Source of the DNA: Verrucomicrobiota bacterium
GTDB lineage: Bacteria > Verrucomicrobiota > Verrucomicrobiia > Limisphaerales > UBA1096
Assembly: GCA_003972865.1 (NCBI GenBank)
Contig: QOAX01000127.1
Coordinates: 1-5,315, forward strand
Direction: 5' to 3'
DNA: 5,315 bases
This document shows positions 1-5,315 of this stretch, one piece after another. A model generated the notes under the pieces. That model was not told the DNA's origin, made no database searches, and saw nothing but the letters and a program-made list of their open reading frames with translations. A program made the translations under genes and the position numbers. Positions within the stretch are counted from its first letter, which is position 1; each line of letters opens with the position of its first letter.

Positions 1-1
1 C

Positions 2-82
2 ACCCCCGGGCTGACGGAGCGGTTGGCCCGGGAAGGACTTGCTCTAGCCCGGGTCGACGGCACCTGGGTGTTCGAGGTCTAG
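2..82 (+). CDS. C-terminal end of an unrecognised upstream gene (partial)
   Basis: Frame 2 is open from the left edge to a TAG stop at 80-82. It gives 26 residues that read like a natural protein end: a helix-like segment (LTERLAREGLALA) followed by a short strand-turn-strand (RVDGTWVFEV). A helix followed by a beta-hairpin can end a winged-helix domain, but this is too short to name a family and I do not recognise it. The start lies outside the window. Frame 1 is also open here and runs on into the large lipoprotein frame, but it has no start codon before 172 and its translation is rich in Arg, Pro and Ser without any domain look, so frame 2 is preferred. A strong inverted repeat begins 10 bases after the stop, which fits the end of a transcription unit. 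Confidence 0.5.
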   Translation, partial: TPGLTERLAREGLALARVDGTWVFEV

Positions 83-91
83 ATGACGATG

Positions 92-127
92 GTGTCGACT
101 GGGGGCGTTCGAGTCCCCCTCCGACAC
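92..127 (+). terminator. GC-rich hairpin after the upstream gene, possible terminator
   Basis: GTGTCG (92-97) pairs with CGACAC (122-127). After a small internal loop, GGGGG (101-105) pairs with CCCCC (115-119) around a nine-base loop. The hairpin starts 10 bases after the TAG of the upstream gene, where a terminator would be expected. No T-run follows directly; the next bases are GAAAAGAGTC. It is therefore not a classic Rho-independent terminator, although hairpins without a clear U-tract have been proposed as terminators in actinobacteria. It may instead be a structured leader element of the lipoprotein gene. Confidence 0.4.
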
Positions 128-161
128 GAAAAGAGTCGGTATTTTCCAGTGGTTTTTCGTG
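125..161 (+). promoter_or_regulatory. Perfect 8-bp inverted repeat in the leader
   Basis: CACGAAAA (125-132) is the exact reverse complement of TTTTCGTG (154-161), with a 21-base spacer. The left arm shares bases 125-127 with the right arm of the preceding GC-rich hairpin, so the two structures exclude each other in RNA. It could be an alternative RNA fold, or a DNA operator with widely spaced half-sites. I see no convincing -35/-10 pair around it. The regulatory role is inference. Confidence 0.3.
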
Positions 162-174
162 CATCTGCGACGTG

Positions 175-197
175 GACTCCTTCTTTTTTTCGGAGTC
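175..197 (+). promoter_or_regulatory. Short hairpin with a T-rich loop just upstream of the lipoprotein start
   Basis: GACTCC (175-180) pairs perfectly with GGAGTC (192-197) around an 11-base, almost all-T loop. It ends 16 bases before the chosen ATG at 214. The right arm contains GGAG, but that is too far from ATG 214 for ordinary ribosome spacing. The left arm could alternatively pair with GAGTC at 133-137. This may affect transcription or translation of the lipoprotein gene, but the six-pair stem is short and may be chance. Confidence 0.25.
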
Positions 198-213
198 ATG
201 GGATACTCGGGGC

Positions 214-270
214 ATGCGAACCCTTATGGCAGTGGCAGTGGCAGTGGTGGCGTCGCTTCTGGTGGGGTGC
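214..270 (+). other. Lipoprotein signal peptide and lipobox
   Basis: The N-terminus is MRT, then a hydrophobic core (LMAVAVAVVASLL), then the lipobox LVGC with Cys19 (codon 268-270) followed by SGGS. This fits signal peptidase II processing and lipid anchoring on the extracytoplasmic face, as is normal for binding proteins of Gram-positive type ABC importers. There is a single lipobox for the whole fused protein; neither binding module keeps a second signal peptide. Confidence 0.88.
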
Positions 271-3200
271 AGTGGTGGGAGCAAGGATGCGGTACCAGTA
301 ACCACCACGACAACCGCGACGACCACGACGACCGTCACACCAACAACCACTGTGGCACCCAGGATGAGTGAGATCGCCTTTGCGAGCTATCGGGGCAGCT
401 ACAGCGAGGTTTTTGTCATGAACGCCGACGGCACTGCGGTCCGTCAGTTCACCGACAACAACAACGACGACGCGGAACCGGTGTGGTCACCGGATGGCAC
501 CAAGATCGCCTTCGTCAGCGACCGGGACGGGGGCGAGGAGATCTTTGTGATGAACGCCATCGGTACCGACATCCGTCAACTCACTGACAACGACGGTGTT
601 GACATGAGTCCAGTGTGGTCAACGGATGGCACCAAGATCGCCTTCGTCAGCGACCGGGACGGGGACCACGAGATCTTTGTGATGAACGCCAACGGTACCG
701 GCGTCAGCCAACTCACGACCAACGACGACGACGACTTATACCCGGATTGGTCGTCGAACGGCGACAAGATCGCGTTCATGAGCGACCGGGACGGTGACTA
801 CGAGATCTTTGTGATGAACGCCAACGGCACTGCGGTCCGTCAGCTCACCGATAACGACGGCGACGACGTGGAACCGGGGTGGTCACCGGACGGCACCAAG
901 ATCGCTTTTTCTACTGACCGATATGGCGCGATGGAGATCTTTGTGATGAACGCCGACGGTGCCAACGTCCGTCAACTCACTGACAGCGACGGTGTTGACA
1001 TGAGTCCGGTGTGGTCGCCCGACGGGGACAAGATCGCCTTTACCAGTAACCGGTGGGGCGAGATGGAGATCTTTGTGATGAACACCGACGGTAGTGACGT
1101 CGTTTCGCTTGGCCAGCACGGGTTTGTTACGAGTTGGGGCGGCGGTTCGGACCTTGCGGAGTTTGAAGTGGAGACGACCACTACGGCCCTGGCCGCCACG
1201 GCCACCGTGGTACCAACAACGACTGTGGAGAGGGCGACTCCGGCGGCTACTACGGCTGCGCCGGCCACGACTGCGGCTCCGACGGCTACTACGGCTGCGC
1301 CGGCGACGACTGCGGCTCCGGCGACTACGACGGTCGCGGATCATCTGGGTGACGGGTCTCTGGGTGTTGTAGAGGTGGGTCCGGGTGAGGCGATCCAGAT
1401 TCGTTCTCTGAACGCCATTTCGGGTGATGTGGCGTTCCTGGGCATCCCGAACCAGCGTGGCGTGGAGTTGGCGATAGCCGACTATGGGCCCATTGGTGGC
1501 CACGATGTGACGATTGGTGCGGGCATGGATGATCTGTGTTCGGCTGATGGTGGGCAGGCTGCTGCCCAGATGATCGTGGCCGATCAGGATGTGGTTGGTG
1601 TGATCGGTACCAGTTGTTCTGGTGCTGCTACTGCTGCCAGCCCGCTGATTTCTGCTGCGGGGATGGTGATGATCTCTGGTTCGAACACGTCTCCTGCGTT
1701 GACGTCTGACCTGGCTGGTACTGCGGGCAAGAACTACCACGCCGGTTACTACCGCACGGCTCACAACGACCTCTACCAGGGTGCTGCTGCTGCGAGTTTC
1801 GCCCTTGACGTGTTGGGTGTGTCGACTGCTGCTGCGATCCATGACGGCGATCCGTACACCGAGGGTCTGGCTACGGCGTTCGCTGATGCGTTCAAGGCCG
1901 GCGGTGGGACGATCACCGGGTTCACTGCTGTGAACAAGGGTGACAGTGACATGGTTCCGGTGTTGACAGAGGTGGCTGCGGGCACTCCGGAGTTGTTGTT
2001 CTTCCCGATCTTCCAGCCTGAGGGTGATTTCATCATCCAGCAGGTTTTGACGGTGTCTGGTTTGGGGGACACCGTGATGATGGCTGCTGACGGGTTGTTG
2101 AACTCGAACTACATGGCGTTGCCCGAAACAGAGGGCATGTACTTCTCGGGTCCCGACGTGCGTTACGGGGCTAACTACAACCAGGCGACGGGTCAGACCG
2201 GTGACGCTTTCCTGGCTGCGTACGAGGCCGAGTGGGGTGAGGCTCCCGCTGCCCCGTTCTGGGCGCATTCCTATGACGCCACGACGTTGCTGCTGGACGC
2301 TATTGCTGCTGCTTCCTACGACGACGGCGGAACGCTTGTCATCGACCGTGCAGGTGTGCGTGAGCACCTCAACGCCGTGACCGACTACTCGGGGATCATC
2401 GGGTTGATCTCGTGTGACGCGTTCGGCGATTGCGGTTCGCAGAAGATCACCGTCATCGGCCACGCCGACTCGAGCGACGTGGCGGCGTCGAACGCCAACG
2501 TCGTCTACGAGTACGCCCCCGGCGGCTCCTCACTAGGCGAAGGCAACCTCGTCGTACCCGCACCAAGGCCCGTCTTCGGCGGCACGCTGGTGCAGGCCAG
2601 TACCCAGGTAGGAAATAGCATCAACCACGGGCTGGCTTCCGGCGTCGGGATCGGCAACCCGAGTTCGAAGATCTTCGCTTCGCTGGTCCATCTGGCCCCC
2701 AACTGGCAGCCTCAGCCGTATCTGGCCGAGTCGTGGGACGTCTCCGAGGACGGTCTGACCGTCACCCTGCACCTAGTGGAGGGCGCGACCTTCCACGACG
2801 GGGTGCCGATCACATCGGCTGACGTGAAGTTCTCGATCGAGGCGATCCAGGCCAACCACCCGTTTACCGGGATGTGGGCACCACTCGAGTCGATCGACAC
2901 GCCCGATGATCTCACCGTGGTCCTCAACCTGGCCACTGAACACCCGGCGCTGTGGATCGCTATGTCGGATGTGCTCATGCCGGTCATGCCCAAGCACATC
3001 ATGGGTGACACGCCGCTCAGCGAGATGAAGGGGCACCCGAACAACACAGCTGCCCTGGAGGGCGACTTGATCACGGTTGGTTCGGGACCGTTCGTGCTCA
3101 CCGAGTGGAACAAGGAATCAAAGATCGTGCTTGAGGCCTATGAGGACTTCTTCATTCCCGATCGGCCGTACCTCGACAGCATCATCTACCTGATCGTCCC

Positions 3201-4080
3201 CGACGAGGATGCGGCACTGTTGGGCCTGGAGAGCGGGGAATACGACACTGCGGGTTACGCCAGCGTCCTGCACGAACAGAAGGTGCTGAACAACCCGGAC
3301 ATAGCGGCCGTTCCCGCGCTCAGTGGTGTTGGGCCGTTGAACCATCTGCAGTTCAACCTGGCTAACGAGGTAATCAGTGACATTCGGGTACGGCAGGCCA
3401 TCGCGTACACCATCGACCGCGACTACATCATCAACACCTTGCACCAGGGCATGACCGAGGAGGCGCTGGGTGGTATCCATCCGGATAGCCCGTTCTACAA
3501 CCCGAACGTGGAGCGCTACGACGTGGATCTGGACAAGGCTCGCGCCCTGCTGGCCGAAGCTGGTTATGAGGATGGCCTGGAGTTGAAGATCCACTACATC
3601 CCGGGCCCGAACGAGCAGCAGCTCCACGTGGCCGAATACATCGCCGCAGCGCTCAGTGAAGTCGGCGTCAACGTAGAGGTCGTTCAATCGGCCGATACGG
3701 GACAGTGGGTCGGCATCTTCTTCGGCGGTCCCGACGCCTGGCAGATGACCATGACCGCCTACTTCAACTGGGGCGATCCGGTCATCGGCGTGCAACGGGC
3801 CTATGTGTGCGACAACATCGTGGTTTCCTTCTTCGTCAACAACTCGGCCTATTGCAACGAGCGGGTCGACGAGTTGCTCTACGCCGCGGCAGCCGAATCG
3901 GATTTCGACGCCCGGAAGGTGCTCTACGACGAGTTCCAGGAGATCACCGCAGAGGAGTTGCCGTTCTACAACATCAACGCCCTGCCAATCTTCGGGGCCA
4001 GCCAGCTGGATGTCATGAACCTTCCGACCGGCCCGTGGGGCAGCCTGTCAGGCATGGAAAACGTCTGGCTCGACCGGTAG
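214..4080 (+). CDS. Giant multidomain lipoprotein: PD40 beta-propeller + LivJ-like binding module + SBP_bac_5 solute-binding module
   Basis: This encodes 1288 residues, against roughly 400 for a usual LivJ-type protein and 500-600 for a usual DppA/OppA-type one. Residues 1-19 form a lipoprotein signal with lipobox LVGC (Cys19). Residues 30-49 are a Thr-rich spacer, 51-309 six PD40/TolB-type repeats, and 320-374 a Thr/Ala/Pro linker. Residues 376-770 are a type 1 periplasmic binding fold, and 790-1288 an SBP_bac_5 domain. The protein should be anchored outside the membrane, where the SBP_bac_5 part would deliver a peptide-like or similar solute to the permeases encoded 39 bases downstream. The frame is unbroken across every module boundary. 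ATG 214 is chosen because it gives a short positively charged n-region (MRT) before the hydrophobic core, with GGGA at 200-203 as a weak ribosome site. GTG 172 would add 14 residues unlike a signal peptide; ATG 226 would lose the positive charge. The ligands of the LivJ-like module and the propeller are unknown. The domain calls are firm, but function beyond transport is inference. Confidence 0.9.
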   Translation: MRTLMAVAVAVVASLLVGCSGGSKDAVPVTTTTTATTTTTVTPTTTVAPRMSEIAFASYRGSYSEVFVMNADGTAVRQFTDNNNDDAEPVWSPDGTKIAFVSDRDGGEEIFVMNAIGTDIRQLTDNDGVDMSPVWSTDGTKIAFVSDRDGDHEIFVMNANGTGVSQLTTNDDDDLYPDWSSNGDKIAFMSDRDGDYEIFVMNANGTAVRQLTDNDGDDVEPGWSPDGTKIAFSTDRYGAMEIFVMNADGANVRQLTDSDGVDMSPVWSPDGDKIAFTSNRWGEMEIFVMNTDGSDVVSLGQHGFVTSWGGGSDLAEFEVETTTTALAATATVVPTTTVERATPAATTAAPATTAAPTATTAAPATTAAPATTTVADHLGDGSLGVVEVGPGEAIQIRSLNAISGDVAFLGIPNQRGVELAIADYGPIGGHDVTIGAGMDDLCSADGGQAAAQMIVADQDVVGVIGTSCSGAATAASPLISAAGMVMISGSNTSPALTSDLAGTAGKNYHAGYYRTAHNDLYQGAAAASFALDVLGVSTAAAIHDGDPYTEGLATAFADAFKAGGGTITGFTAVNKGDSDMVPVLTEVAAGTPELLFFPIFQPEGDFIIQQVLTVSGLGDTVMMAADGLLNSNYMALPETEGMYFSGPDVRYGANYNQATGQTGDAFLAAYEAEWGEAPAAPFWAHSYDATTLLLDAIAAASYDDGGTLVIDRAGVREHLNAVTDYSGIIGLISCDAFGDCGSQKITVIGHADSSDVAASNANVVYEYAPGGSSLGEGNLVVPAPRPVFGGTLVQASTQVGNSINHGLASGVGIGNPSSKIFASLVHLAPNWQPQPYLAESWDVSEDGLTVTLHLVEGATFHDGVPITSADVKFSIEAIQANHPFTGMWAPLESIDTPDDLTVVLNLATEHPALWIAMSDVLMPVMPKHIMGDTPLSEMKGHPNNTAALEGDLITVGSGPFVLTEWNKESKIVLEAYEDFFIPDRPYLDSIIYLIVPDEDAALLGLESGEYDTAGYASVLHEQKVLNNPDIAAVPALSGVGPLNHLQFNLANEVISDIRVRQAIAYTIDRDYIINTLHQGMTEEALGGIHPDSPFYNPNVERYDVDLDKARALLAEAGYEDGLELKIHYIPGPNEQQLHVAEYIAAALSEVGVNVEVVQSADTGQWVGIFFGGPDAWQMTMTAYFNWGDPVIGVQRAYVCDNIVVSFFVNNSAYCNERVDELLYAAAAESDFDARKVLYDEFQEITAEELPFYNINALPIFGASQLDVMNLPTGPWGSLSGMENVWLDR
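228..245 (+). repeat. Three tandem copies of GGCAGT in the signal peptide
   Basis: GGCAGT occurs three times in a row at 228-233, 234-239 and 240-245, and encodes the alternating Ala-Val stretch of the hydrophobic core. A unit gain or loss would add or remove two residues without shifting the frame. Confidence 0.8.
301..360 (+). other. Thr-rich spacer after the lipid anchor
   Basis: This encodes 20 residues, 14 of them Thr, with Ala, Val and Pro as the rest. It sits between the lipid anchor and the beta-propeller. It is probably a flexible or extended stalk that lifts the modules off the membrane; Thr-rich stretches of this kind can be O-mannosylated in some actinobacteria, which is inference here. 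Confidence 0.75.
364..1140 (+). repeat. Six PD40/TolB-like beta-propeller repeats, exact 132-bp period
   Basis: Repeats start at about 367, 499, 631, 763, 895 and 1027, spaced exactly 132 bp (44 residues). The last lacks the usual end. Each carries the PD40 hallmarks: KIAF, then S/T-D-R, then EIFVMN with a DG or NG turn, then RQLTD, an Asp/Asn-rich loop, and a W-S-x-D/N-G close. Six such blades make a complete TolB-type propeller. TolB itself is part of the Tol-Pal system, but here no other Tol component is seen, so only the fold is claimed. The repeated DRDG and NDGVD loops resemble calcium-binding loops but are not proof of metal binding. There is no cysteine in this module. DNA identity between some repeats is high, which points to fairly recent internal duplication. 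Confidence 0.9.
1171..1335 (+). other. Thr/Ala/Pro-rich interdomain linker
   Basis: Residues 320-374 are almost entirely Thr, Ala, Pro and Val, starting ETTTT and ending in ATTTV. It separates the propeller from the LivJ-like module. In composition it resembles the spacer that usually follows the lipobox of stand-alone binding lipoproteins, here found in the middle of the protein. Confidence 0.8.
1244..1320 (+). repeat. Two tandem copies of a 39-bp unit in the linker
   Basis: Bases 1244-1281 and 1283-1320 are 38-base copies that differ at one position (C at 1266, G at 1305), offset by 39 bp. Each encodes 13 residues built from two ATTAAP blocks plus a spacer residue. The period is a multiple of three, so copy-number change would keep the frame and only change linker length. 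Confidence 0.85.
1339..2523 (+). other. LivJ-like type 1 periplasmic binding module (Peripla_BP_6 type) within the lipoprotein
   Basis: Residues 376-770 read as a full amino-acid or amide binding protein. There is a first-lobe strand and helix (FLGIPNQRGVELAIADY), the GQAAAQMIVADQDVVGVIG segment, a ligand-loop-like TSCSGAATAASPLIS, the ISGSNTSPALT segment, a dimer of lobes with HDGDPYTEGLATAF, and a late domain with FWAHSYDATTLLLDAI. Cys442 and Cys468 are 26 residues apart, close to the single disulfide of E. coli LivJ (Cys53-Cys78). A second close pair is Cys734 and Cys740. Family members bind branched-chain amino acids, amides, urea or other small solutes and normally work with LivH/LivM permeases, none of which is in view. 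The ligand cannot be told from the sequence. Codon choice here differs from the module that follows. Confidence 0.85.
2581..4077 (+). other. SBP_bac_5 (DppA/OppA/NikA-type) solute-binding module within the lipoprotein
   Basis: Residues 790-1288 form a complete family 5 (cluster C) binding domain. It begins GGTLVQAS, then YLAESWDVSEDGLTVTLHL and the FHDGVPITSADVKFS segment. Next come GSGPFVLTEW, the LQFNLAN strand, VRQAIAYTIDRDYII, and a C-terminal segment rich in the usual DELLYAAAAE and RKVLYDEFQEI helices. Members bind di- and oligopeptides, nickel complexes, sugars or opines; the substrate cannot be assigned. Cys1199 and Cys1214 could form a disulfide. The module is joined to the LivJ-like one by a short Gly/Ser/Pro link (residues about 768-789). 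It is the expected partner of the two downstream permeases. Confidence 0.92.
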
Positions 4081-4119
4081 GCGGCGACTGAAGGGCCCAG
4101 TAGGGCACGACGACACGAG

Positions 4120-5106
4120 GTGATAGCACTCGCCCGGGGCATCGGGATCAGATTGGTACTGGCGATTGGACTGCTGCTGGCAGTCGTGGTCGTGGTCTTC
4201 TTCCTGATCCAGATCGCCCCGGGCGACGCTGCCATATACCTCGGCATAGAGCAGGGCACTGGCGACCCAGAGTTCCTGGCCCGGTTAAGAGCCGACTACG
4301 GGCTGGACCGCCCACTACTGGTCCAACTCATGGCCTACATCGGCAACGTGGCCCAACTGGATTTGGGGCGATCCACCTACTTCAACGTGCCGGTCCTCGG
4401 CCTAATCCTGGACCGGCTCTTCGCGACCATGCTGCTGGCTGGCACGGCACTGGTCTTCGCGGTAGTGGTCGGCGTGGCTATCGGGGTGTTCACGGCACGC
4501 CGGCCGGAAAGTCCGGCCTCCCACGGTGTGACGGTGCTGAGCCTGGTCGGTTTCTCCACCCCGGTCTTCTGGTCGGGCCTCATGTTCATCGTTGTCTTTG
4601 CCGCCAAGTGGGGCATCCTGCCGGTGGGCGGCATCGAGGACGTCCGCTACAACGGCAACTGGTTCGGTGAGACCGTCGACCTGCTCCAGCATTTGGTCCT
4701 CCCGGCCATCAGCCTTGGCATCATCTACCTGGCCATCTACTCCCGGCTGGCCCGAGCCTCAATGCTCGAAGTGCTGGAGTCCGACTACATCCGCACCGCC
4801 CGAGCCAAGGGCGCCCACGAGCGGGTCGTGGTGTACAAGCACGCCCTGCGCAACGCCGTCATCCCCGTGGTCACCGCAGCCGGATTGCAAGTCGGAAACC
4901 TCCTCTCTGGGGCCCTGCTCGTCGAGTTCGTGTTCGCCTGGCCGGGAATCGGGCGGCTGGCCGTCAGCTCGATATTCCGAGGCGACAGTCCGACGCTGCT
5001 CGGCATCATGATCTTCTCAGCTGCCATGGTCATCGTGGCCAACCTGCTCACCGACCTCGTCTATCGGCTAATCGACCCGCGCATACGCGTCGGAGGATCC
5101 CGATGA
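4120..5106 (+). CDS. ABC importer permease, DppB/OppB family
   Basis: This encodes 328 residues, a normal length for the family. It is an inner-membrane channel subunit of a peptide/nickel-class ABC importer. Six membrane segments are visible at about residues 10-32, 102-124, 136-161, 191-208, 247-272 and 293-315. The family N-terminal pattern is present: TM1 runs into QIAPGD, followed by a loop ending LGRSTYFNVPV. The cytoplasmic EAA loop that docks the ATPase is clear at residues 220-250 (DYIRTARAKG then HALRNAVIPV). The C-terminus has the family FAWPGIGRLAV and DPRIR signatures. GTG 4120 is the first usable start after the lipoprotein stop, 39 bases upstream; the best ribosome-site candidates are AGGG at 4102-4105 (a long spacing) or the GAGG that overlaps the start, so initiation looks weak. 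It overlaps the next gene by four bases. The substrate is unknown. Confidence 0.93.
   Translation: MIALARGIGIRLVLAIGLLLAVVVVVFFLIQIAPGDAAIYLGIEQGTGDPEFLARLRADYGLDRPLLVQLMAYIGNVAQLDLGRSTYFNVPVLGLILDRLFATMLLAGTALVFAVVVGVAIGVFTARRPESPASHGVTVLSLVGFSTPVFWSGLMFIVVFAAKWGILPVGGIEDVRYNGNWFGETVDLLQHLVLPAISLGIIYLAIYSRLARASMLEVLESDYIRTARAKGAHERVVVYKHALRNAVIPVVTAAGLQVGNLLSGALLVEFVFAWPGIGRLAVSSIFRGDSPTLLGIMIFSAAMVIVANLLTDLVYRLIDPRIRVGGSR
5092..5097 (+). promoter_or_regulatory. Strong Shine-Dalgarno site for the second permease gene
   Basis: GGAGGA lies inside the last codons of the first permease gene, with its core ending 6 bases before ATG 5103. This supports that start and fits translational coupling through the ATGA overlap. 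Confidence 0.8.
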
Positions 5107-5315
5107 CCGACCTCGGCATCGCCATCGAACCGACAGAGACCGGCGGACGTGGCGCGTTTCGCATGTTCCTGCGGAACAAGCCGGCGGTCCTGGGCCTGAT
5201 CGTGTTCGCCTTCATCGTCCTGATCACCATCTTCGGACCAGGGCTGTACGAGACGTCTGCGAAAAAGATGGTGGCCCCACCGTTCCTGGGGCCAGGCGAC
5301 GCCCTGGGCCCCCTG
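5103..5315 (+). CDS. ABC importer permease, DppC/OppC family (partial, cut by the window end)
   Basis: The first 71 codons are present, and the frame is open to the right edge. A variable cytoplasmic tail of about 20 residues leads to the OppC N-terminal signature (FLRNKPAVLGLIVFAFIVL) with the first membrane segment at about 29-46. After it comes an extracytoplasmic stretch reading APPFLGPGDALGPL. In the family this stretch normally runs straight on into a GTD-x-x-GRD motif, so the cut falls just before that conserved point. It would form the membrane channel with the preceding permease. ATG 5103 overlaps the preceding TGA (ATGA), the usual arrangement for dppB-dppC pairs. The EAA loop and the ATPase genes, expected downstream, are out of view. 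Confidence 0.9.
   Translation, partial: MTDLGIAIEPTETGGRGAFRMFLRNKPAVLGLIVFAFIVLITIFGPGLYETSAKKMVAPPFLGPGDALGPL

Noticed and set aside
92..128. tRNA-like T-arm (GTTCGAGTCCC at 107-117)
   Set aside because: The stem has a C-C mismatch when read as a T-arm, no matching acceptor, D or anticodon arms are found upstream, and the upstream bases read as protein-coding sequence ending at 82.
172..213. GTG 172 as the start of the large lipoprotein
   Set aside because: It adds 14 residues, including a Phe run and acidic residues, before the natural signal peptide. It lies next to a hairpin and has no ribosome site. ATG 214 gives a standard lipoprotein signal.
83..301. Small 72-codon frame starting right after the upstream TAG
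   Set aside because: It runs through the hairpins and the signal-peptide repeat in another frame, and its Trp/Gln run comes from the GGCAGT repeat. It has no ribosome site or protein-like composition.
364..1140. A TolB gene of the Tol-Pal system
   Set aside because: Only the PD40 repeats are shared. There is no TolB N-terminal domain, no Pal or TolA neighbour, and the repeats are part of a lipid-anchored binding protein.
883..2463. 526-codon open frame on the minus strand
   Set aside because: It lies wholly antisense to the propeller, linker and LivJ-like regions, whose sense-strand domains are clear. Its translation is full of Arg/Ser runs that simply mirror the Thr/Ala linker codons, and it has no recognisable domain.
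3118..3795. 225-codon minus-strand open frame
   Set aside because: It is antisense to well-conserved SBP_bac_5 sequence and is explained by codon bias of the sense gene.
4081..4119. Terminator or promoter between the lipoprotein and the first permease gene
   Set aside because: The 39-base gap holds only a short GGGCCC palindrome, with no T-run and no promoter-like pair, so read-through as an operon is more likely.

Overview
The window looks like a piece of a chromosome from an actinobacterium. The likely group is a free-living, possibly marine Acidimicrobiia-like lineage. This is an inference from the moderately high GC content (roughly 60% by eye), the GTG start of one permease, a lipoprotein signal, and long Thr/Ala/Pro-rich extracytoplasmic linkers encoded by ACN and GCN codons. 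No marker gene is present, so the taxonomy is tentative.

Layout, all on the + strand: (1) bases 2-82 are the last 26 codons of an unrecognised upstream gene. (2) Bases 83-213 are a leader with three short inverted repeats. The first could be a terminator for the upstream gene, and it overlaps the second, so those two cannot form together. (3) Bases 214-4080 encode one very large lipoprotein of 1288 residues. In order it carries a lipoprotein signal, a Thr-rich spacer, a six-repeat PD40/TolB-like beta-propeller, a Thr/Ala/Pro linker with a 39-bp DNA repeat, a complete LivJ-like type 1 periplasmic binding module (Peripla_BP_6 type), and a complete family 5 solute-binding module (SBP_bac_5; DppA/OppA/NikA type). 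(4) Bases 4120-5106 encode a DppB/OppB-type permease. (5) Bases 5103 to the window end are the start of a DppC/OppC-type permease, overlapping the previous gene by four bases (ATGA).

The last three genes form an apparent operon for a peptide/nickel-class ABC importer. The SBP_bac_5 part of the lipoprotein is the natural partner of the two permeases; the ATPase genes would be expected beyond the right edge. The unusual point is the fusion. Two unrelated solute-binding folds and a beta-propeller share one polypeptide, and only the family 5 module has matching permeases in view. The LivJ-like segment also has visibly different codon choice (many GCT, GGT and TCT codons) from the SBP_bac_5 segment, which suggests the modules have different histories. 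No RNA gene, insertion sequence, CRISPR array or minus-strand gene is supported.
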